The position numbers and the translations under genes are program-made. A stretch of DNA of 64,000 nt from SIG351 sp045627045 (GTDB taxonomy: Bacteria > Bacillota > Clostridia > HGM11327). The notes beneath the pieces were generated by a model. The model ran no database searches and was not told where the DNA came from. It saw only the letters and a program-made list of their open reading frames with translations. Where the stretch lies: NCBI GenBank assembly GCA_045627045.1, contig JAZQMY010000051.1:33719-97718 (forward strand), in the 5' to 3' direction. Shown here in pieces: positions 49,023-57,285 of this stretch. Numbering within the stretch: position 1 is the first letter of the stretch; every line of letters begins with the position of its first letter.

Positions 49023-49694
49023 ATGGGATTGAAACTCAGAATCACGGGCAAAAGCCTGAAGGATCATTTCCGATATTATGCTCTTGCGTACATATTGGCG
49101 ATCGTCTTTTCGGCAACTTTCTTTGATACGGGAATAACGATGATCAATGAGAAAGCGGCACCGGAATATAAGCTTGCTTCATATATCTGCGGCGACTATA
49201 TAAATGCTTCATATTATTATGTATTTCTTGAAGAAATGACAAAGGCTTTCCCTGATATGAAGGTAGTTGCCTGCGAAAACCTCGCTTATAATACGAATAA
49301 TACGATGGCATCGACGTATAAGCAGAAATTCCTCTCCATGATATCAAACTCTTACGGTGACGTAATGATAATACCGTATAATGAGTTTGCGGATCTTGTG
49401 AGATACGGAGCATTTGCACCGCTGGAGGATGTGCTGGGTGATTACCTGAAGAATATATCTCCCGAGAGCCTCAAGACAGTGGATATGAGGATAGCGGATG
49501 ACGATACGTCACATATCTTTGCAATACCTCTTGACAGATATGAATTTTTCCCTTATACTTATGATACATCGGACAAGGTGCTAATAATAACGAGCTACAC
49601 ACAGAATTATGATAATGCAGTAGAGCTTGCCAAGTGGTATCTTGATTACATGATCGAGACCGAATGGTGGAGCACTACAACGACAGTAAATTGA
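49023..49694 (+). CDS. Membrane-anchored solute-binding-protein-like domain
   Basis: A 223-residue protein with one N-terminal transmembrane helix (about residues 17-35) and an extracellular region. The latter contains GDVMIIPYNEFADLVRYGAF followed by APLEDVLGDYL, as found in the first lobe of extracellular solute-binding proteins, and HIFAIPLDRY. It is too short for a complete two-lobe binding protein, and no transport permease is near. It may use a half-binding domain for recognition. The start ATG is two bases after the previous stop. Confidence 0.55.
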   Translation: MGLKLRITGKSLKDHFRYYALAYILAIVFSATFFDTGITMINEKAAPEYKLASYICGDYINASYYYVFLEEMTKAFPDMKVVACENLAYNTNNTMASTYKQKFLSMISNSYGDVMIIPYNEFADLVRYGAFAPLEDVLGDYLKNISPESLKTVDMRIADDDTSHIFAIPLDRYEFFPYTYDTSDKVLIITSYTQNYDNAVELAKWYLDYMIETEWWSTTTTVN

Positions 49695-49707
49695 ACTAAT
49701 ACCGAAG

Positions 49708-49733
49708 CTGTGCAGTTTTTTATGACTGCGCAG
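49708..49733 (+). repeat. Intercistronic hairpin before the zinc-ribbon gene
   Basis: CTGTGCAGT pairs with ACTGCGCAG (one G-T pair) around an eight-base loop, 36 bases before the next ATG. It may be a processing or attenuation site within the operon. Confidence 0.55.
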
Positions 49734-49769
49734 TGATCAAATACAATAGCTGAAAGGAAATAATAGATT

Positions 49770-50399
49770 ATGATGAATTTTTGCCCGCTTTGCGGAGCCA
49801 GAGTAACGGCAGGCGCAACGGTATGCCAGAATTGCGGAGAATCTCTTGCATTTGTTGTTCAGATGAACAGATCAAACACAAATGCAACAAGCGTCAAGGA
49901 AGCCGGTATCAAGAAAAAGAATTCAATGCTTGCACAGACTGTATATATCGAAAACAACGATCTGATGGCAGAAACGAATCCTTCACTCAAGTATAATGAC
50001 GATCCGGAGCAGGGAAAACTTAAACCGCACGTATTTGAGGAAGAGATCAGTATTCCGAATTATGCAGACGATTTAAGCGAACAGGAAGGCGAGATAGAAT
50101 TCTCCGAGCAGGACGGAAAGCTCACAGGAGTTCAGACGGCTTCCGTAATGCAGGAAATGTCAAAGTACAAGATTGTAACTCAGCCTTTTGACAAGAAGAC
50201 AGGCTTCAATGCAAAAGAGCTTGAAGAAAAGCTCAATATGTATGCAAAGCTTGGATATCATATCGTTGCAAACACGATGATATGCCAGCCCGGTCAGGAC
50301 TTCTTTGCTTTGATGGAAAAGAACCAGGCACAGGGTCAGGTTCAGCAGTCCCCAGTAATACCGCTTTCACAGCAGGACGACAAATCAGATAAAATGTGA
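49770..50399 (+). CDS. Zinc-ribbon protein with disordered middle and C-terminal domain
   Basis: A 209-residue cytoplasmic protein that begins with a double C-x2-C zinc ribbon (FCPLCGARVTAG, then VCQNCGESL). A low-complexity acidic stretch (residues 70-115) leads to a domain of about 75 residues (KYKIVTQPFDKKTGFNAKEL, then KLGYHIVANTMICQ). No membrane segment, so among the seven genes it is the only soluble internal protein and may carry a regulatory or adaptor role; that is inference. GAAAGGA precedes the start, and a strong terminator ends the operon. Confidence 0.65.
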   Translation: MMNFCPLCGARVTAGATVCQNCGESLAFVVQMNRSNTNATSVKEAGIKKKNSMLAQTVYIENNDLMAETNPSLKYNDDPEQGKLKPHVFEEEISIPNYADDLSEQEGEIEFSEQDGKLTGVQTASVMQEMSKYKIVTQPFDKKTGFNAKELEEKLNMYAKLGYHIVANTMICQPGQDFFALMEKNQAQGQVQQSPVIPLSQQDDKSDKM

Positions 50400-50407
50400 T
50401 AAACACT

Positions 50408-50444
50408 CAGGCTGCCGCAGAATAATAATTTGCGGCAGCCTTTT
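50408..50444. terminator. Strong terminator ending the seven-gene operon
   Basis: GGCTGCCGCA (50410-50419) pairs exactly with TGCGGCAGCC (50431-50440), then TTTT. It lies between two converging genes. Confidence 0.85.
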
Positions 50445-50457
50445 GTAAGCCCCTGAA

Positions 50458-50931
50458 TCATTTGTTCAGGAAATATATCGCCGCATTCAGGTATGATGCA
50501 AAAAGTACCCAGATGAGATACGGGATCTGAAGCTTTGCGGCAGCTTTGCTGACCTTTGCGAACGATGCTATCATTTCGGCAATGAGAATATCCAGAAGGA
50601 TTATCCACACGAATGAAATGAGGAAGGCACGAAGGTTGAAAAAGAGTATCGACCAGACAAAATTGACTATCAGTTGGACGGCATAAAGCTTCATCTGAGG
50701 GGAAAGAAGGGTTTCGTCTGTTTCCTCATAGATAATGTAGGATGAGATGCCCATCAGGATATAGAGTATCGTCCACACGACGGGGAAAAGCCACATTGGG
50801 GGAGAAAGCGGCGGAGAAACGATGTCTTCGTAAATCTGCATATTGTCCCTTGTGATGAGAGCGGCAAGCCCACCCACCGTAAGTGGAATGATAAGTGAAA
50901 TAATGAGCGGTTTCAGCTTGATTTTTGACAT
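50458..50931 (-). CDS. TspO/MBR family tryptophan-rich sensory protein
   Basis: A 157-residue membrane protein with five hydrophobic helices. The hallmark segment SPPMWLFPVVWTILYILMG lies after helix 1, followed by the usual FVWSILFF and a last helix ending YLNAAIYFLN. TspO proteins bind porphyrins and steroids and are thought to control tetrapyrrole or stress responses; the bacterial role is unsettled. It is a single gene, divergent from nth, and ends at the shared terminator. The typical WNN-like motif is partly replaced (here ASYLNA). Confidence 0.88.
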   Translation of the reverse strand: MSKIKLKPLIISLIIPLTVGGLAALITRDNMQIYEDIVSPPLSPPMWLFPVVWTILYILMGISSYIIYEETDETLLSPQMKLYAVQLIVNFVWSILFFNLRAFLISFVWIILLDILIAEMIASFAKVSKAAAKLQIPYLIWVLFASYLNAAIYFLNK

Positions 50932-51009
50932 AGATATTGCCTTTCTGCTTGTATTACGGTAATATTTTATGCTGATATGATGAGATTATAACGTGAAAAG
51001 GAAGAATAT

Positions 51010-51642
51010 ATGTATAACGAACAGAAAATGATAGAAATATTATCAAAAACGTATGACGGAGCCGCTCCTGTGCTGAAGTTTTCGGGCACTTTTCAGCTTT
51101 TGGTGAGCGTGATCCTGTCGGCGCAGTGTACGGACGAAAAAGTGAATAAAGTTACCGCAGTGCTTTTCCGTGACTACCCGGATGCAAAGGCAATGGATTC
51201 AATGGAAACGGAATTGCTTGAGGAATACATAAAGAGCTGCGGATTATATAAGAATAAAGCAAAAAACATAAAGGCGACCGCAGAAATAATTGCAAATGAG
51301 TACGGCGGAAGAGTACCGGATACGAGGGAAGAGCTCATGAAGCTCCCCGGTGTGGGAAGAAAAACGGCAAACGTTGTCCTGAGCGTGGGCTTTGGCAAGC
51401 CTGCGATAGCTGTCGATACGCACGTTTTCAGGGTGGCGAACAGAACGGGCCTTGCAAAAGCAAATACCCCCGACGGAGTAGAAGAGCAGCTTTGCAGAAA
51501 GATACCTGAGGAGAAATGGGCAGAAGCACATCATTGGCTGATTTTCCACGGCAGAAGAGTGTGCCATTCGCAGAAGCCCGCGTGCGGCACCTGTCCTTTG
51601 GCTGAATATTGCGTGTATTACTCGGAAAAGGAAAACAAATAG
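51010..51642 (+). CDS. nth: Endonuclease III (DNA glycosylase/AP lyase)
   Basis: Removes oxidised pyrimidines and cuts the abasic site in base-excision repair. At 210 residues it has the helix-hairpin-helix MKLPGVGRKTANVVLS with the catalytic Lys, the following catalytic Asp in AIAVDTHVFRVANR, and the [4Fe-4S] cluster Cys series C-x6-C-x2-C-x5-C in CHSQKPACGTCPLAEYC. AAAAGGAAG precedes the ATG. It is a single gene, divergent from tspO. Confidence 0.95.
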   Translation: MYNEQKMIEILSKTYDGAAPVLKFSGTFQLLVSVILSAQCTDEKVNKVTAVLFRDYPDAKAMDSMETELLEEYIKSCGLYKNKAKNIKATAEIIANEYGGRVPDTREELMKLPGVGRKTANVVLSVGFGKPAIAVDTHVFRVANRTGLAKANTPDGVEEQLCRKIPEEKWAEAHHWLIFHGRRVCHSQKPACGTCPLAEYCVYYSEKENK

Positions 51643-51696
51643 ACGACATTAAATGAAATAATACTACTCTATATGACTAAAACGGTCAAAATTCAG

Positions 51697-51725
51697 TTGA
51701 CATTGCGCATGAAATAGGGTATAAT
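51697..51725 (+). promoter_or_regulatory. Consensus promoter of the CapD-like gene
   Basis: TTGACA (51697-51702), exactly 17 bases, TATAAT (51720-51725), 42 bases before the ATG. Confidence 0.92.
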
Positions 51726-51766
51726 AAACATATATTCGTTTGTAAAATACAGTAAGGAAAAAATAA

Positions 51767-53650
51767 ATGAGTTACATTAAAAAGTTTATTAACAGTAATT
51801 ACAGGAAAGCGATACTCGTGGGGTTTGATATAGTGTGCTTTGCACTTATTAATGCCTTCTTCTATTTCCTCTGTAAATATGCATATTACAGCATACCTGT
51901 GGACGATGCAAAAGGCTTCTTTATCAACGCTCTTGTCATGGGCCTTCTGATTTTCGTATGCAGAACGATATTTAAGGTCTATGCAAACCTCTGGAGATAT
52001 TCAAGCACGAGCGCTTATTTCAAGCTTGTACTCTCCGACTGTATCGGATGTGTGCTTGCTCTGGGCATAATGAATTTTGCATACACAACATATGAGGGAA
52101 TATGGCATTATGTTGTTGTCGGTGCACTGAATGCATTGCTTGCACTTTCGTCAAGATTTGTTTACAGACTTATATATAAGAAACGCAATTCATCCGACAA
52201 AGGTCAGACAGTAGCAATCGTAGGAGCAGGTCAGCTCGGCGTATCACTTGCGAGTGAGCTCAAGATAAATTCAAAATACAGACCTGAATTCTTCGTTGAT
52301 ATTGACAGAACCAAGATCGGAAACATCATAAGCGGACTTCCGGTTTACAGTGAAGCAGAAGCAGAGCAGCACATAAGAGACGGCGAGATTTCCACTGTTA
52401 TTATTTCGATCACAAAGATCAGTGCAGAGGATGCAAACGAGCTATTTACAAAGTACTCAAAGATGGGCTGTGAGGTAAAAATTTACGAAACGCCTATTGA
52501 TGAGAACAAGAAGAGCGTGATCAGAGAGTTCAGAATAGAAGATCTTCTTTTCAGACAACCGCTTACGATCAACAATCAGGAAGCCTTCGATTTCTATTCT
52601 GACAAGACAGTGCTTGTAACAGGCGGCGGCGGCTCTATCGGAAGCGAGCTTTGCAGACAGATAGCAAAGTGCCATCCGAAGAAGCTTATTATTCTCGATA
52701 TTTACGAGAACAACGCTTACGATATCCAGCAGGAGCTCATCAGAACATACGGAGACAAGCTCGATCTTTCAGTAGAAATAGCATCTGTAAGAGAGAGAAA
52801 GAGACTTGAGATGGTGTTCAGTTACTATCATCCTGACATCGTGTTCCATGCGGCGGCGCACAAGCACGTTCCTCTTATGGAACACAGCGGAATCGAAGCG
52901 ATTAAGAACAACGTTCTCGGTACATACAATACGGCTGATATGGCTGAAAAATACGGTGTCAAGAAGTTCATTCTCGTATCGACAGACAAGGCAGTTAACC
53001 CGACAAACATCATGGGCGCATCAAAGCGTCTCTGCGAGATGGTAATTCAGTGCAGAATAGACAGCAATACTTCGTTTGCCGCAGTAAGATTCGGCAACGT
53101 TCTCGGCTCAAACGGCTCTGTTATTCCGCTTTTCAAGAGACAGATAGCATCGGGCGGTCCTGTAACGATAACGGATAAGAGAATCATAAGGTACTTCATG
53201 ACCATCCCGGAAGCAAGCCAGCTCGTAATGCAGGCCGGCGCAATGGCAAAGAAGGGCGAATTGTTCGTTCTCGATATGGGCAAGCCTGTAAAGATTTACG
53301 ATCTTGCAATCAATATGATCAAGCTTTCCGGCTTCAAGCCTGATGTGGATATCAAAATTGAAGAAATAGGACTCCGTCCGGGTGAAAAGCTCTATGAAGA
53401 GCTTCTTATGAAGACGGAGACACTTGATAAGACGGATAACAACATGATATTCATTGAGAGAGATACTCCTTACACAAGACAGGAGGTCGAGGACAAGCTT
53501 GCTGTACTGAAGGCGGCTGTCGAAGAGACGGATACTTGCTCATCTGAAATAATCAAGGCGGCAATAGCAAAGGTAGTTCCGACTTTCCATGAGCCTGAGG
53601 AGATAAACAGGAAAGCAGATAAGTCAGAAGAAATGAAAATGGTAAAATAA
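51767..53650 (+). CDS. CapD/FlaA1-type nucleotide-sugar dehydratase, membrane form
   Basis: A 627-residue protein with four N-terminal transmembrane helices (residues about 15-115), a first Rossmann domain (GQTVAIVGAGQLGVSLASEL, residues 147-240) and a second SDR domain (TVLVTGGGGSIGSELCRQIA). The SDR domain has the active-site block LVSTDKAVNPTN, then IMGASKRLCEM. This is the PglF/CapD type that turns UDP-GlcNAc into a 4-keto-6-deoxy sugar for polysaccharide or glycan synthesis. The normal Tyr-x3-Lys is replaced by the Met-x3-Lys of this family (IMGASKR). It stands alone with its own promoter and terminator; no glycosyltransferase cluster is nearby in this window. Confidence 0.92.
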   Translation: MSYIKKFINSNYRKAILVGFDIVCFALINAFFYFLCKYAYYSIPVDDAKGFFINALVMGLLIFVCRTIFKVYANLWRYSSTSAYFKLVLSDCIGCVLALGIMNFAYTTYEGIWHYVVVGALNALLALSSRFVYRLIYKKRNSSDKGQTVAIVGAGQLGVSLASELKINSKYRPEFFVDIDRTKIGNIISGLPVYSEAEAEQHIRDGEISTVIISITKISAEDANELFTKYSKMGCEVKIYETPIDENKKSVIREFRIEDLLFRQPLTINNQEAFDFYSDKTVLVTGGGGSIGSELCRQIAKCHPKKLIILDIYENNAYDIQQELIRTYGDKLDLSVEIASVRERKRLEMVFSYYHPDIVFHAAAHKHVPLMEHSGIEAIKNNVLGTYNTADMAEKYGVKKFILVSTDKAVNPTNIMGASKRLCEMVIQCRIDSNTSFAAVRFGNVLGSNGSVIPLFKRQIASGGPVTITDKRIIRYFMTIPEASQLVMQAGAMAKKGELFVLDMGKPVKIYDLAINMIKLSGFKPDVDIKIEEIGLRPGEKLYEELLMKTETLDKTDNNMIFIERDTPYTRQEVEDKLAVLKAAVEETDTCSSEIIKAAIAKVVPTFHEPEEINRKADKSEEMKMVK

Positions 53651-53667
53651 AATATATTTTTGAGTAA

Positions 53668-53702
53668 AATAATCCCGGAAAGCTTGGCTTCCCGGGATTT
53701 TA
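53668..53702. terminator. Bidirectional terminator
   Basis: AATCCCGG pairs with CCGGGATT, extended inward by AAGC/GCTT. It lies between the CapD-like gene and the converging fucosidase gene. Confidence 0.85.
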
Positions 53703-53721
53703 TGTTTTGTATTGTATGCTA

Positions 53722-55032
53722 TCAGATCTTCATTCCCTTAGTCTGATCGTATCCACCTGTGAGCTGAGGATAGTAGCTCTTCTCAAGGTATACAGGATCT
53801 TCATCAAATATGAACTTGACGATAGTTACGCCGAGCGGATCCGGAGGAGTTGTGGGGAGATTCTTCAATATTGTACGGTAGCCCTTATGCTCAAATTCGA
53901 GTTTTGTGCCGTCGATAAGCTCAACTGACTTCGGAGGAGTTTTGAAGCCGCCGAATGACATCGTGCCGCTTTCCGGCCAGATGAGGTTCCAGAAGTAAAT
54001 CGTTTTTCCGTCACGGGAAATTGTTGCAGGAGAAACGAGGTTGCAGTCACGGCCTCTCTCTCCGTGGTTGGAAAGACGGTCGCCCTTGTAGAATGCTTCG
54101 CCGTTTCTGCTGAGCCATTCGCCGACCTGATTAAGAGGCTCCTTAACATCAGCAGGAACAGAGCCATCCGGCTTCGGACCTATGTTAAGAAGGAGGTTGC
54201 CGCCTGTTGCACTTACCTGACGGAGCATACGGATGATGCCGTAAGCGTTGTATGAATAGTGCTTTGCCTGCTTTTCATCGATGTAGCCCCAAGCGATATC
54301 GTTGAATGTCATGCAGGCTTCCCAGTCTGTTGAGCAAGCACCGAGATTGCCTTCAGGTGTGCCGAAATCTTCGGGAAGATAGCTTCTGTTATTGATGATG
54401 ATATCCGGCTGAAGAGCACGCAGACGCTGGTTTCTCTCAAGAGAATCCCAGCCTTCCCATGTTTCCATAGGAGCGGGAATATCGTACCAGAGAATATCAA
54501 TTTTGCCGTAGTTTGTGAGAAGCTCTGTGTTCAAACCTTCGATGTAATCGAGGAAACGTCTTCTTGCGGCATTGTCATAAGCGCAGGCATAGCCATCCGG
54601 ATGATGCCAATCCATGAGTGAGCTGTAGAAACCAACCTTGAGATCAAATTCGTGGCAGGCATCAACGAATTCCTTGACTATATCTCTTCCGCAATAGTTG
54701 TATGAGTTGAACGGATTGATCTTACTGTTCCAGAGAGAGAAACCCTCGTGGTGACGTGTTGTAAGAACCATATACTTCATACCTGCAGCCTTTGCCTGCA
54801 TAGCCCATTCACGGCAGATGCCCTCTCTAGGATTCCACTGCTTTGCAAGCTCCTGATACTCTTCCTTCGGGATGCACTCGATTACCTGTGCCCATTCGTG
54901 TCTGCCGATCATTGAAAAAAGACCGTAGTGAATGAACATACCGAAACGTGCATCACGGTACCATGCCATACGCTTGTCTCTTGTTTCGGCAAGCTTTTTC
55001 TCGTACTCTCTGCGAGATAAAATTTCAACCAT
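53722..55032 (-). CDS. Alpha-L-fucosidase, GH29
   Basis: A 436-residue cytoplasmic glycosidase that removes L-fucose. GH29 features are RFGMFIHYGLFSMIGRHEW at the start of the barrel, GMKYMVLTTRHHEGFSLWNS and ILWYDIPAP, whose Asp is the expected nucleophile. The substrate-binding HH pair is intact. The C-terminal domain (about 330-436) is beta-rich. There is no signal peptide, so it acts on imported oligosaccharides. A good promoter lies about 100 bases upstream and AAGGAG lies before the start, after a small CCCGAA/TTCGGG hairpin. It is a single gene; no fucose-use genes are next to it. Confidence 0.93.
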   Translation of the reverse strand: MVEILSRREYEKKLAETRDKRMAWYRDARFGMFIHYGLFSMIGRHEWAQVIECIPKEEYQELAKQWNPREGICREWAMQAKAAGMKYMVLTTRHHEGFSLWNSKINPFNSYNYCGRDIVKEFVDACHEFDLKVGFYSSLMDWHHPDGYACAYDNAARRRFLDYIEGLNTELLTNYGKIDILWYDIPAPMETWEGWDSLERNQRLRALQPDIIINNRSYLPEDFGTPEGNLGACSTDWEACMTFNDIAWGYIDEKQAKHYSYNAYGIIRMLRQVSATGGNLLLNIGPKPDGSVPADVKEPLNQVGEWLSRNGEAFYKGDRLSNHGERGRDCNLVSPATISRDGKTIYFWNLIWPESGTMSFGGFKTPPKSVELIDGTKLEFEHKGYRTILKNLPTTPPDPLGVTIVKFIFDEDPVYLEKSYYPQLTGGYDQTKGMKI

Positions 55033-55129
55033 ATGTTTTCTCCTTAAAGCCCGAAAAATTCGGGTATTATTTTTTGGCGAGCGGAAGAATTTTCAAATCA
55101 TAAAATCAGATTCCCTCCGAACAATAATA

Positions 55130-55158
55130 ATTATATCATATAAATTCTATTTTTTCAA
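55130..55158 (-). promoter_or_regulatory. Promoter of the fucosidase gene
   Basis: On the minus strand, TTGAAA (55153-55158), 17 bases, TATAAT (55130-55135). Confidence 0.85.
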
Positions 55159-55224
55159 TATGCGGGGCAAATCTTTTAAAAAATAGAATATAAAAACTTT
55201 TTTGACAAAAGTGAAGAATAATTA

Positions 55225-55253
55225 TTGACAAAAGGCACTTTTTATGGTATAAT
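55225..55253 (+). promoter_or_regulatory. Consensus promoter of the lysine operon
   Basis: TTGACA (55225-55230), exactly 17 bases, TATAAT (55248-55253), just before the riboswitch. Confidence 0.92.
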
Positions 55254-55260
55254 CCCCATA

Positions 55261-55426
55261 AATGATAGAGGCGCATCGTATTGATGAGTATCTGCTGTGA
55301 ATAAAGCTCTGGCAAAGCGTTGCAGCAGGGAAAGGCATAGATGCCGAAGACGGTCCTGCCCGGATTGATCTGGCAAAGCATAATAAGATATGTTTTGTTG
55401 TCGCATATTGCGGAGAGCTATCTTTA
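55261..55426 (+). ncRNA. Lysine riboswitch (L box)
   Basis: The aptamer core is clear: GATAGAGGCGC at 55264-55274, AGTA of the second helix, GGGAAAGGC, the GCCGAAG block and a closing strand CTATC (55418-55422) that pairs with GATAG (55264-55268). It lies directly after a consensus promoter and before dapA, whose products lead to lysine. Lysine binding should favour the terminator at about 55454-55485 and stop transcription. Boundaries are approximate. Confidence 0.88.
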
Positions 55427-55453
55427 CCGAAACGTTTTTATACGTTTTGATGT

Positions 55454-55485
55454 AACGATGGCCGGTTAAAACGGCTTTTTTCGTT
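55454..55485 (+). terminator. Riboswitch-controlled terminator
   Basis: GCCG/CGGC with outer AACGA/TCGTT pairs and a six-base T-run (55476-55481). It is the expression platform of the L box. Confidence 0.78.
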
Positions 55486-55498
55486 GTTTGGGAGTGCA

Positions 55499-55576
55499 AT
55501 GGCATTCAAAGAACACGTTCTGGCAGTTTTGGTTGCAGTATGCACAAGGACTGCCTTTTTTCATAAGAGAAAATAA
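55499..55576 (+). CDS. Possible 25-residue leader peptide overlapping a second terminator
   Basis: A short frame ATG 55499 to TAA 55576 with GGGAG seven bases upstream. It encodes MAFKEHVLAVLVAVCTRTAF and ends in FHKRK, with Lys or Arg codons near the end. It exactly covers a hairpin with T-run at 55522-55561, and dapA starts 24 bases after its stop. This geometry resembles a translated attenuator, but there is no long run of lysine codons and coding potential cannot be tested here. Confidence 0.35.
   Translation: MAFKEHVLAVLVAVCTRTAFFHKRK
55522..55561 (+). terminator. Second terminator in the lysine operon leader
   Basis: GGCAGT (55522-55527) pairs with ACTGCC (55550-55555), followed by six T residues. 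It lies downstream of the riboswitch terminator and upstream of dapA, within the short leader frame. Confidence 0.6.
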
Positions 55577-55600
55577 CTTACCGAAAGGAAACTTTGTAAA

Positions 55601-56494
55601 ATGAAAAAGGAACATGTTTTTAAGGGAGTAGCAACAGCACTCATTACACCGTTTGATGATAATTATAAGGTTGATTATCCGAAGCTTGAAGAGCTTCTTG
55701 AGTGGCAGATATCAAAGGGCGTAAATGCAATAGTTGCCTGCGGAACCACAGGAGAAGGCTCAACACTTGATGATGATGAGCATAAGGCTGTGCTCAAATT
55801 TACCGTTGATACCGTAAAAGGCAGAATACCTGTAATAGCAGGCACAGGCTCAAATGATACGGCTTACGCAATAGAACTTACGAAATATGCCTGCGATATC
55901 GGTGCAGATGCAATGCTTCTTGTAACGCCTTATTACAACAAGGCCACACAAGGCGGACTGATAAAGTCATTTGAGGCAGTTGCCGATGCATCCACAAAAC
56001 CGTGTATACTTTATAATGTTCCGTCAAGAACAGGCTGCAATCTTCTTCCGAAGACTGCTCTTGCTCTTGCAGATCATCCGAATATCGTTGCAATAAAGGA
56101 AGCAAGCGGCAACATCTCACAGATAGCAGAGCTGGCTTCACTCGTTGAAGGAAAAATGGATATTTATTCGGGAAATGATGATCAGATAGTTCCGGTGCTT
56201 TCGCTCGGCGGCTCAGGCGTTATTTCAGTGCTTTCAAATGTTATGCCGGCAGAGACGGTGGCAATGTGCGATAAGTTCTTTACGGGCGATGTTGCAGGAA
56301 GCAGAAAGCTTCAGCTCGACTTGCTTGCACTCACAAACGCACTCTTCTCTGAAGTAAATCCGATTCCGGTAAAGGCGGCTATGGCGGCAATGGGCTTCTG
56401 TAAGAACACGCTTCGTCTTCCTCTCACTTGTATGGAGCCTGAGCACGAAGCAAAACTGCTCGGTCTTATGAGAGAGCAGGGACTCAACGTCTGA
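55601..56494 (+). CDS. dapA: 4-hydroxy-tetrahydrodipicolinate synthase
   Basis: Condenses pyruvate with aspartate semialdehyde, the first step of the lysine/diaminopimelate branch. A TIM-barrel aldolase of 297 residues: ACGTTGEGSTL near the active site, Tyr in CILYNVPSRTG and the Schiff-base Lys in IVAIKEASGN. GAAAGGA precedes the ATG. First structural gene after the lysine riboswitch; dapB, ddh, lysC and lysA follow in one operon. Confidence 0.96.
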   Translation: MKKEHVFKGVATALITPFDDNYKVDYPKLEELLEWQISKGVNAIVACGTTGEGSTLDDDEHKAVLKFTVDTVKGRIPVIAGTGSNDTAYAIELTKYACDIGADAMLLVTPYYNKATQGGLIKSFEAVADASTKPCILYNVPSRTGCNLLPKTALALADHPNIVAIKEASGNISQIAELASLVEGKMDIYSGNDDQIVPVLSLGGSGVISVLSNVMPAETVAMCDKFFTGDVAGSRKLQLDLLALTNALFSEVNPIPVKAAMAAMGFCKNTLRLPLTCMEPEHEAKLLGLMREQGLNV

Positions 56495-56521
56495 ATATAA
56501 TGTCATAAGAGGTTTTAACAT

Positions 56522-57268
56522 ATGAGGATAATAATAAGCGGCGTCGGCGGAAGAATGGGCGCACAGTTGATAAAACTTGCTGAAAGCGGTTACAGAGGCA
56601 GCGAAGCGGTATGCGGATTCGATGTGCTGAAGGTGCAGGGAATGCCGTTCCCGTGCTACACAAGCTGGGATGACGTAACGGAAGATGCCGACTGCATAAT
56701 AGATTTTTCAAATCACCTCGGAACAAAGGCTCTTCTTGACTTTGCCGTAAAGAAAAAGATAGCCGTTGTGCTTGCGACAACAGGCCACACGGAGGAAGAA
56801 AAGAAGCTGATAGAAGAAGCGGCAAAGAAAACTGCGATATTCCGTTCGGCAAATATGTCTCTCGGAGTAGCACTTCTTGTGGAACTTGCAAAGACTGCCG
56901 CAAAAACGATGCCCGAAGCTGATATTGAGATTGTGGAGACACATCATAACAGAAAGCTCGATGCTCCGTCAGGCACTGCTCTTATGATCGCAGAGGCAAT
57001 TCAGAAGGTAAGAGAGAAAACAGAGCTTATTTTCGGCAGACACGGTCAGCATAAGAGAGAAAAGAATGAAATCGGCATTCATGCCATAAGAATGGGAAAT
57101 GTGGTAGGTCAGCACGAGGTAATAATCGGCACTGACAACGAAACGATAACGCTGAAGCATGAGGCTCACGACAGGGCTCTTTTTGCAGAGGGCGCAATGG
57201 CTGCGGCGGAATTCATTTCGGGCAAGGCTCCGGGAATGTATTCCATGCAGGATATAATAAATGAATGA
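56522..57268 (+). CDS. dapB: 4-hydroxy-tetrahydrodipicolinate reductase
   Basis: Reduces the DapA product to tetrahydrodipicolinate with NAD(P)H. At 248 residues: N-terminal Rossmann IIISGVGGRMGAQL, then VLATTGHTEEE, and the catalytic ETHHNRKLDAPSGTALM with the His pair and the Lys. A second dehydrogenase (ddh) follows. Its start is 28 bases after dapA. Confidence 0.95.
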   Translation: MRIIISGVGGRMGAQLIKLAESGYRGSEAVCGFDVLKVQGMPFPCYTSWDDVTEDADCIIDFSNHLGTKALLDFAVKKKIAVVLATTGHTEEEKKLIEEAAKKTAIFRSANMSLGVALLVELAKTAAKTMPEADIEIVETHHNRKLDAPSGTALMIAEAIQKVREKTELIFGRHGQHKREKNEIGIHAIRMGNVVGQHEVIIGTDNETITLKHEAHDRALFAEGAMAAAEFISGKAPGMYSMQDIINE

Positions 57269-57285
57269 AGAAAGGATTTTGATAT

